Source: Terriglobia bacterium
Lineage (GTDB): Bacteria > Acidobacteriota > Terriglobia > UBA7540
Length of the DNA: 5,653 bases
Direction: 5' to 3'
Assembly: GCA_022866195.1 (NCBI GenBank)
Contig: JALHUF010000227.1
Location: forward strand, 1-5,653
Made by a program: the position numbers and the translations under genes. Numbering within the stretch: the stretch's first letter is position 1; every line of letters begins with the position of its first letter. Shown one piece after another: positions 1 through 4,648 of this stretch. The notes beneath the pieces were generated by a model, which saw nothing but the letters and a program-made list of their open reading frames with translations, was not told where the DNA came from and searched no databases.

Positions 1-39
1 CCGCAAGGGTGCTCCCCTACATGTGGAATGGACCCATCG

Positions 40-936
40 CTACGACGCGAATTCTCTGGCCACGCGGATAGTGTTGATGTGGATGAGGACGGTGTCCTCG
101 ACGTGGCGCGCATAGCCACCCGCCAGCGTCACGGCCACGGGAATGTTCTTGGCCCGGGCTTTCTGGAAGACGAGCCGGTCGCGCTTTTCAAGCCCTTCCA
201 ACGTCAGTCGCAATCCTCCCAACTGGTCCTCGCAGTAAGGATCGGCGCCGGCCAGGTAGAGAATCAGGTTCGGCTGAAACTCAGCGAGCGCTTTGTCCAA
301 GCCCTCTTGGAGCGCGCCGAGGTAGTCCTCGTCGTCCGCGCCGTCTTCCAGATTGATATCCGTGCTGCTGGGCGGCTTCGGGTAAGGATAATTGTTCGCC
401 TGATGGATGGACAGGGTGAACACGCTGGGGTCGCGTCTGAAAATGTAAGCCGTTCCGTTGCCCTGGTGGACGTCGCAATCCACGGTCATAGCCCGCTCGA
501 TGGTTCGGTCTTTCTGCAAGCAGCGGATGGCGATGGCCACGTCGTGGAGCACGCAGAATCCTTCGCCGTGGTCCGGGAAGGCATGGTGAAAGCCCCCGCC
601 TACGTTCACGCAGGCGCCATCTTCGCGCGCCAGCCGCCCAGCCAAAATCGAGCCTCCGGCGCAGAGCCAGACGGCGCGGATGAGTTCCGGAGAATAAGGG
701 ACCTCCATGCGCAGGATTTCCAGGTACGAAAGTTTGCCGGTTTGCAGCTTCCGGATGTACTCGCGGTCGTGGACCAGGGCCACGTCGTCGTCCGCAGCCA
801 TGGGGGGCTCGACGAAGTCTTCAGGTTTCGCCTGGCCCTGACGCAGCAAAGCTTCCTTGATCAAGCGATATTTGATGGAGGGAAAAACGTGGTTGCCGAG
901 GTTCAGGTCGTAGTGGTCGGAGTAAACGAGTTTCAT
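40..936 (-). CDS. Histone deacetylase superfamily protein (class IV-like, zinc-dependent deacetylase)
   Basis: A 298-residue protein with the full arginase/deacetylase fold signature. Such enzymes remove acetyl groups from acetyl-lysine or small acetylated amines (for example acetylpolyamines) in the cytoplasm; the substrate cannot be read from sequence. Visible motifs: GGGFHHA with the catalytic His pair at 117-118; DCDVHQGNGT at 153-162, giving zinc ligands Asp155 and His157; AGADP with the third zinc ligand Asp232; and AGGYA with the transition-state Tyr275. The block FPDHGEGFCVLHD (120-132) resembles the bacterial/HDAC11-like group rather than AcuC. Length is normal for the compact bacterial form. 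The ATG at 936 follows AAGG at short spacing; the stop is TAG at 40-42. It lies 135 bp downstream of glmS on the same strand, separated by a hairpin, so co-transcription is possible but not certain. Family membership is clear; the biological substrate is unknown. Confidence 0.93.
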   Translation of the reverse strand: MKLVYSDHYDLNLGNHVFPSIKYRLIKEALLRQGQAKPEDFVEPPMAADDDVALVHDREYIRKLQTGKLSYLEILRMEVPYSPELIRAVWLCAGGSILAGRLAREDGACVNVGGGFHHAFPDHGEGFCVLHDVAIAIRCLQKDRTIERAMTVDCDVHQGNGTAYIFRRDPSVFTLSIHQANNYPYPKPPSSTDINLEDGADDEDYLGALQEGLDKALAEFQPNLILYLAGADPYCEDQLGGLRLTLEGLEKRDRLVFQKARAKNIPVAVTLAGGYARHVEDTVLIHINTIRVAREFAS

Positions 937-974
937 ACGACCTTGCGTGGGGAGGCGCGCGAGAGGGGAGCGCG

Positions 975-1025
975 GTCGAAAGTCAAAAGTTGAAGGTCGA
1001 AGGAGCGGGCCTTCGACTTTCGACT
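975..1025 (-). repeat. Tandem heptamer array forming a long inverted repeat (possible weak terminator after glmS)
   Basis: On the plus strand four heptamers run head to tail at 975-1002 (GTCGAAA, GTCAAAA, GTTGAAG, GTCGAAG). After a short spacer come two reverse-complement heptamers at 1011-1024 (CTTCGAC, TTTCGAC). The result is a 16-bp stem, 988-1003 with 1010-1025, with an exact inner 8 bp (GTCGAAGG/CCTTCGAC), two G.U-type positions and a 6-nt loop. Read in the glmS direction the stem is followed by TTTTGACTTT, a broken U-run, so it could act as a poor intrinsic terminator between glmS and the deacetylase gene. The repeated-heptamer construction is more than a terminator needs, and it may instead be a dispersed intergenic repeat. 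Confidence 0.6.
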
Positions 1026-1071
1026 CTCAAGCGGTTTCTTGACTCCTCTATGAGCAAGTGTCGCGGCCTGA

Positions 1072-2961
1072 TCACTCCACCGTCACCGACTTCGCTAAGT
1101 TCCGCGGCTGGTCCACGTCGCAGCCGCGCAACACGCCGATGTGGTAGGCGAGCAGTTGCAGCGGCACGACTTCCAGAATCGTGGAGAGCATACCGATGGT
1201 GAGCGGCAGAACGATCAGGTGATCCGCCGTGGCACGAACTTCGCGGTCACCCTCCGTCACCAGGGCCAGGATGGTGGCGCCGCGCGCCTTGGCTTCCTTG
1301 ATGTTGGAAATGGTGCGTTCGTATCGCTGCCGCGAGTACGGCGACTCCCAGTTGCAGGTGGCGATGACGACCACGGGCAGCCCGTCGGTGATGAGAGCAT
1401 TCGGGCCGTGTTTCATCTCGCCCGCCGGATAGGCTTCGGCGTGGATGTAAGAGATTTTCTTCATCTTCAGCGCGCCTTCCAGCGCCACCGGGAAATGCAC
1501 GCCGCGCCCGAGGAAGAGAAAATCCGTCGAGCGATGGAAGAGGCGCGCCAAGTCTTCGATTTCCTCGTCCTTTTGCAGCACGGACTCCAGTTGCTTGGGC
1601 AAGGCGGTGAGGGCGGCCAGGAGTTTCTTGGCGTCGGCGGCCGACAGCACGCCACGCGTCTGGCCCAGGTACACCGCGAAGAGGTAGAGCCCGGCCAACT
1701 GCGAGGTGAAAGTCTTAGTCGAGCCCACGCCGATCTCGGGGCCGGCGTGGGTGTAAATCGTGCCGTTGGCCTCCCGCGGGACCATGCTGCCGAGGACATT
1801 GCAAATGGCCAGGGTTTTCGAACCCTTGGCGTGAGCTTCGCGTTGGGCGGCGATGGTATCGGCGGTCTCGCCCGACTGCGTGATGAGGATGGTGAGCGTC
1901 CGCGGGTCGAGCAGCGGGTCACGGTAGCGAAATTCCGAAGCATAGTCTACTTCCACGGGCACCCGGGCCAGCCGCTCGATCATGATCTTGCCTGCCAAGC
2001 CCGCGTGGCGTGAGGTCCCCGCCGCCACAATCTTGATATCACGGAGCGAGCGGAAATCTTCTTCGCTGATCTCCATTTCGTCCAGGAACACTTGGCCGCT
2101 CTCGGGCGAAATCCTGCCCAGCGTCGTATCGCGCACGGCGCGGGGCTGTTCGTAGATCTCTTTCAGCGTAAAGTGGCGAAAGCCGCCCTTCTCAGCCAGG
2201 ATGGGGTCCCAGGTGATGTGCTGGACTCGCCGCGTGACCGGATGGCCGTCGAAGTCGCTGAGTCTTACGCCGTGCGGAGTGAGCACGGCCAGATCGCCGT
2301 CGGCCAGGAAGAAAAGGTCGCGGGTGTGGTAGAGGATGGCCGGGACGTCGCTCGCCACGAAGTATTCGTCTTTACCCAGGCCGATGACCGCGGGTGGCCC
2401 CTGCCGCACGGCCACGATCTTGTGCAGATCCTTAGTGGAAATAATGGCGAGCGCAAAGACGCCCGTGAGCTGACGCACCGCAAGCCGCACCGCCTCCTCG
2501 AGACTTTCCGTCTTCGCGGGAGAGGAACCCGAGTTCGCGGCAGCGCCGTTGAGGTGCTTCTCGATGAGGTGGGCAATCACTTCCGTGTCGGTCTCAGTGG
2601 TGAACCTGTGGCCCTCGTCCTCTAGTTGCTTTTTCAACTCCAGGTAGTTCTCGATTATGCCGTTGTGCACCACGACCACGGTGCCGTGGCAATCGCGGTG
2701 CGGATGCGCGTTTTCTTCCGTGGGTGCACCGTGGGTCGCCCAGCGGGTGTGGCCGATGCCGTAAGTGCCGTCCAGCGGGTGGAGGCGAATCACCTCTTCC
2801 AGGTTACGGAGTTTTCCCGTGGCGCGGCGGATCTCGAGCTTGCCCTCGCGGATCACCGCCAGGCCCGCCGAGTCGTAACCGCGGTACTGGAGCCGCTGCA
2901 AGCCTTCGAGCAGCACGGGTACCACTCGCTTGTTCCCGATGTAGCCGATGATTCCTGACAT
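1072..2961 (-). CDS. glmS: Glutamine--fructose-6-phosphate aminotransferase (isomerizing), with substituted catalytic residues
   Basis: A 629-residue GlmS, the first enzyme of UDP-GlcNAc synthesis (fructose-6-P + glutamine to glucosamine-6-P + glutamate), cytoplasmic. Order: class II glutamine amidotransferase domain (about 1-240) with HTRWATHG (71-78), HNGIIENY (99-106) and ETDTE (123-127); then two SIS domains with GTSRHAG (315-321), TQSGETADT (361-369), [10 protein letters not shown] (409-418), EGALKMKK (495-502), GEMKHGP (514-520) and the family-typical tail [15 protein letters not shown] carrying Schiff-base Lys624. Length is close to the usual 600-620. I chose the ATG at 2961, not the in-frame GTG at 3000, because the catalytic residue must follow the initiator Met; AGGA lies 10 nt upstream. 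Two oddities: residue 2, normally the Cys nucleophile, is Ser (TCA, 2956-2958), and the residue matching E. coli Glu488 is Lys502 (AAA, 1456-1458). The family is certain; normal activity is not. Confidence 0.96.
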   Translation of the reverse strand: MSGIIGYIGNKRVVPVLLEGLQRLQYRGYDSAGLAVIREGKLEIRRATGKLRNLEEVIRLHPLDGTYGIGHTRWATHGAPTEENAHPHRDCHGTVVVVHNGIIENYLELKKQLEDEGHRFTTETDTEVIAHLIEKHLNGAAANSGSSPAKTESLEEAVRLAVRQLTGVFALAIISTKDLHKIVAVRQGPPAVIGLGKDEYFVASDVPAILYHTRDLFFLADGDLAVLTPHGVRLSDFDGHPVTRRVQHITWDPILAEKGGFRHFTLKEIYEQPRAVRDTTLGRISPESGQVFLDEMEISEEDFRSLRDIKIVAAGTSRHAGLAGKIMIERLARVPVEVDYASEFRYRDPLLDPRTLTILITQSGETADTIAAQREAHAKGSKTLAICNVLGSMVPREANGTIYTHAGPEIGVGSTKTFTSQLAGLYLFAVYLGQTRGVLSAADAKKLLAALTALPKQLESVLQKDEEIEDLARLFHRSTDFLFLGRGVHFPVALEGALKMKKISYIHAEAYPAGEMKHGPNALITDGLPVVVIATCNWESPYSRQRYERTISNIKEAKARGATILALVTEGDREVRATADHLIVLPLTIGMLSTILEVVPLQLLAYHIGVLRGCDVDQPRNLAKSVTVE

Positions 2962-3056
2962 GAGGACTCTGTCCTGGCCGGGTCGCGCGGCGCGGGGCAC
3001 TGCCCATAACTGCTCGGTTAAACGCGCCTCGCAGGGCGGCCTTCAACTAACCGGGC

Positions 3057-3065
3057 ATTATAGCA
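3057..3065 (-). promoter_or_regulatory. Extended -10 promoter for glmS
   Basis: Read on the minus strand this is TGCTATAAT, a perfect TGnTATAAT extended -10 element. It would start transcription near 3050 and give a 5' leader of about 90 nt before the glmS ATG at 2961. I see no convincing -35 hexamer at 17 bp (ATAAGC at 3080-3085), as is common for extended -10 promoters. It is the only near-consensus site upstream of glmS. No glmS ribozyme is recognisable in the leader. Confidence 0.6.
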
Positions 3066-3096
3066 GACGAGCGGGCACTGCTTATTGCCCCTTTTT

Positions 3097-3207
3097 CTGG
3101 GGGCGGGGTAGGGTGGAGTGGTGGTTGAGGTGGTTGGCGGTGATTATAGGTGATTTAGGGGTTCTACGGAAAATGGAAGGGGAAGGATAAGTTGGAGTCG
3201 GGGCGGG
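3097..3207 (+). other. Strongly G-skewed non-coding tract
   Basis: From 3105 to 3207 (103 nt) I count 52 G and only 5 C on the plus strand, far from the balance seen in the flanking genes. It opens with G-runs at 3099-3103, 3105-3108 and 3111-3113, followed by GG pairs. It lies immediately upstream of the glmS promoter and before the 13-mer repeats. The short translations across it lack any family signature and are dominated by Pro, Thr and Ser, so I treat it as non-coding. Confidence 0.6.
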
Positions 3208-3377
3208 CGTTCCCCAAGTTGACGGCTGTAAGTTGTTGATTCTTCGTGCCGCGGCGGCGGAAACTTGGGGAACGGCGAGCTTATTCCTAAAGTTTGAGTA
3301 AATCGTGTGAAATGAGATGGTTGCAGAGACTTTCGGGAAATAGGGGACAAAAGGTTGGGGAACAACTTGGGGAACGG
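3208..3377. repeat. Cluster of 13-mer AACTTGGGGAACG repeats (two direct, one inverted) with degenerate copies
   Basis: The exact 13-mer AACTTGGGGAACG occurs on the plus strand at 3262-3274 and 3364-3376. Its exact reverse complement CGTTCCCCAAGTT is at 3208-3220, so the first two copies form a perfect inverted repeat around 41 bp. Two degenerate copies precede the last one: TAGGGGACAA (3341-3350) and TTGGGGAACAA (3355-3365), giving three closely spaced GGGGA(A)C boxes. Such spacing can mark a protein-binding array, a recombination site or an intergenic repeat family; nothing in the window decides which. The rest of 3001-3507 holds no gene I can support. It includes the glmS leader and promoter and an A/T-rich imperfect hairpin (3448-3468). 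Confidence 0.65.
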
Positions 3378-3507
3378 ACCAATTGCAACCGGACCAGACA
3401 AAATGGCTCACGGGGGCGGAAAATTTGGCAGGCCCTGGCTTCCTAGTAGGATTTTCTGAAAAATTCCTGCTTTGAGCTTGGCGGCCAGGCTGGTGGTGGT
3501 GGGCAGT

Positions 3508-3966
3508 TCAGGGAAGAGCTTCAAGCTTGTTGTAAAAGACGTCCCACTCAGCGACCCAACTAAACCTGTCCTTCATAAAGGTAACTTCGTCGATTCCTCT
3601 CTCCTTTAGCCTTCTTCGGATTCCTGAAGCGGCGAACTGGCGGACAAACAGCCGGTCTACGGGCGCGCCAACAACGACGATGTGCCGATCATTGTCGGTC
3701 ATCAGAACGACCTGGACATCATACCCACCTTGAACCAATACATCTTCAATCTGGGCAGAAGCGTCGAGGCGCAAAGCGTGTTCCTTCTTCAATTTTCTTT
3801 GAACAATGAGATCAGGAGGCTTTATCACGGGCGCAGCCGCAGGCGGCGGAGTGGGGGTTTTCTTTCCCGTGAAACTTGCGATCACCGCCCAGATAATCAG
3901 AAGCACGGCGAGGCCTAAGCAACCGTAGGCCCAATGCTTCGCTGTCCTTGGCCTCGGTTGACTCAT
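3508..3966 (-). CDS. Small single-pass membrane protein, unknown function
   Basis: A 152-residue protein I do not recognise by name. It has a short basic N-terminus (Arg5, Arg7, Lys10), one strongly hydrophobic segment at about 13-32, a Pro/Ala-rich linker (about 37-51) and a compact C-terminal domain (about 60-150) with alternating helix/strand character: a helix ending QGGYDVQVVLMTDND, a central hydrophobic segment, then SGIRRRLKERGIDEVTFMKD and a closing aromatic stretch with WVAEWDVFY. The pattern recalls small anchored proteins whose soluble domain ends in a K(K)V-strand and a W-x-(W/Y)-D-(L/V) motif, but I cannot assign a family. The ATG at 3966 overlaps the stop of the HNH gene as ATGA and has GAGGT six bases upstream, so translation is probably coupled. 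An in-frame TTG at 3972 is less likely. The stop is TGA at 3508-3510. Confidence 0.8.
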   Translation of the reverse strand: MSQPRPRTAKHWAYGCLGLAVLLIIWAVIASFTGKKTPTPPPAAAPVIKPPDLIVQRKLKKEHALRLDASAQIEDVLVQGGYDVQVVLMTDNDRHIVVVGAPVDRLFVRQFAASGIRRRLKERGIDEVTFMKDRFSWVAEWDVFYNKLEALP

Positions 3967-4319
3967 CGGCAACCTCGGCGTTCGGTGCGGTCCTTAGCCT
4001 TTGCTTCAGCGCGCGTTTGCCACTGCATATTATCCGGACTGTCCGCGCCTCCGCAGGCAAGCGGCACAATATGGTCGATGACGTAGCCCGGCCGACCGCG
4101 CGGGTATCCAGTTTCTCTCATAAACTCGCGCCTTGCCCGCGTGCTCCTTCGGATCCTCCCCTGCCGGTTCCGCTGTCCTTTACATAAGGATGCGCCCTGG
4201 GATCTTGGCACTGCATGCCGGCCGGCCGCGTGCGCCTCGCGCCCCGAAACATCGAGCGGATTCCATAGTAATGTCCCGGCAAGGAGTAGTTCCCCGACTC
4301 GGACAAGTGCGCGAGCCAT
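3963..4319 (-). CDS. Small HNH endonuclease-like protein, possibly secreted
   Basis: A 118-residue protein with the core YVIDHIVPLACGGADSPDN followed by MQWQT and EAKAKDR in its C-terminal half, typical of small HNH-type proteins with the DH...GG...NMQWQT signature. DH supplies the first His and the Asn of SPDNMQW the middle residue. The usual final His (CH in canonical HNH) is absent: the equivalent stretch reads TRAEAKAKD, as far as I know a common feature of this subgroup. The N-terminus (GELLLAGTLLW, residues 9-19) is weakly signal-peptide-like, which would fit a periplasmic or secreted nuclease; that is inference. The start is uncertain. The best ribosome binding site (AGGAGGTGA, 4339-4347) points to an ATG at 4331 whose frame stops after two codons, and the next in-frame ATG is at 4319. 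The end overlaps the following membrane-protein gene by ATGA. Nuclease activity is not demonstrated. Confidence 0.8.
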   Translation of the reverse strand: MARALVRVGELLLAGTLLWNPLDVSGREAHAAGRHAVPRSQGASLCKGQRNRQGRIRRSTRARREFMRETGYPRGRPGYVIDHIVPLACGGADSPDNMQWQTRAEAKAKDRTERRGCR

Positions 4320-4322
4320 CCC

Positions 4323-4347
4323 CTATTTCATCGTCGCTTCACCTCCT
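4323..4347 (-). promoter_or_regulatory. Ideal ribosome binding site followed by a two-codon reading frame (ATG AAA TAG) before the HNH gene
   Basis: On the minus strand AGGAGGTGA (4347-4339) is a nine-base match to the anti-Shine-Dalgarno sequence, and its TGA is also the stop codon of the preceding small gene. Seven bases later comes ATG AAA TAG (4331-4323), in frame with and three bases before the ATG at 4319. Either a minimal leader frame leads to re-initiation at 4319, or the TAG is a nonsense change in codon 3 of an originally longer signal peptide. Confidence 0.65.
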
Positions 4348-4569
4348 TTTCTTTATATATTTCATCTGCCGCCAGTTGCCGCCCCGCGTCGCGAGCTTGT
4401 CGGCCAGGTCAGCGAGGACTTCCCTTGCCCCCGTGTGCCCGGCCATGGCAGCCTCCCAAACCAGATTCAAACCTTCCACCGCGTCACTGTAAAGGCGAAG
4501 AATCTCCTCCTCTTGCTCATTCTTTGGCTCCGGGAGCTTCCCGCCCACTATCTCTTTTGTGGTCGCCAC
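4339..4569 (-). CDS. Small charged hypothetical protein
   Basis: A 76-residue protein of unknown function, first in the three-gene minus-strand cassette. It reads as an acidic N-terminal half (several Glu around residues 14-23), a probable helical middle (about 19-58, with alternating Leu/Ala/Val and acidic residues) and a basic tail ending KYIKKRR. The start is GTG at 4569, with a weak AAGG upstream; an internal GTG at codon 8 is an alternative. Its stop codon overlaps the strong ribosome binding site for the HNH gene, so the two are probably translated from one message. No enzymatic motif, membrane segment or signal peptide is visible. It could be a small helical partner protein; coding status rests on the context, the charge pattern and the tight junction rather than on homology. 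Confidence 0.6.
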   Translation of the reverse strand: MATTKEIVGGKLPEPKNEQEEEILRLYSDAVEGLNLVWEAAMAGHTGAREVLADLADKLATRGGNWRQMKYIKKRR

Positions 4570-4594
4570 CCCGTCTCGGACCTTGGCCGGGTTG

Positions 4595-4603
4595 TGCTAT
4601 AGT
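4595..4603 (+). promoter_or_regulatory. Extended -10 promoter for the dGTPase-like gene (possible divergent promoter)
   Basis: TGCTATAGT matches the TGnTATAAT extended -10 element with one change and resembles the glmS promoter core. Transcription would begin near 4610, about 20-40 nt before the candidate starts at 4631 and 4649. No good -35 is seen. The core CTATAG (4597-4602) is self-complementary, so the same bases could form a weaker -10 (TATAGC) for the minus-strand gene starting at 4569. Confidence 0.4.
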
Positions 4604-4648
4604 CAGTGGCGTCTAACGCCTATCCGGACGATGTATGTTCAGGGTCTG

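Noticed and set aside
28..993. A 321-codon open frame on the plus strand covering the deacetylase gene
   Set aside because: It is the antisense of the deacetylase, whose catalytic motifs are all intact. The plus-strand translation has no recognisable motif, and such frames are expected in GC-rich DNA.
1141..2013. A 290-codon open frame on the plus strand within glmS, plus further frames at 2092-2625 and 2626-2958
   Set aside because: All are antisense to well-conserved glmS sequence and show no domain signature.
2962..3000. In-frame GTG start extending GlmS by 13 residues
   Set aside because: An extension would put the catalytic position internally. The ATG at 2961 has an upstream AGGA and matches the family N-terminus.
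2962..3056. glmS ribozyme/riboswitch in the leader
   Set aside because: The roughly 90-nt leader is shorter than a glmS ribozyme, and I see no recognisable ribozyme core. The element is mainly known from Firmicutes.
3099..3116. Canonical G-quadruplex
   Set aside because: Only three runs of three or more G are adjacent; the fourth is GG, so the standard four-run pattern is not met. Only the wider G-skew is reported.
3082..3411. Two overlapping short frames (109 and 85 codons) on the minus strand upstream of glmS
   Set aside because: Their translations are low-complexity Pro/Ser/Thr-rich, the repeated VPQV segments come from the 13-mer DNA repeats, no ribosome binding site is seen, and they cross the glmS promoter.
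3448..3468. A/T-rich imperfect hairpin (AGGATTTT...AAAATTCCT) after the membrane-protein gene as an intrinsic terminator
   Set aside because: The stem is weak with a bulge, has no GC-rich base, and no U-run follows in the direction of transcription.
4118..4306. Frameshift in the HNH gene, with the N-terminal half in another minus-strand frame (62 codons)
   Set aside because: The alternative frame has no clear family signature, and the in-frame N-terminus continues smoothly into GRIRRSTRARREF, so no frameshift is needed to explain the gene.
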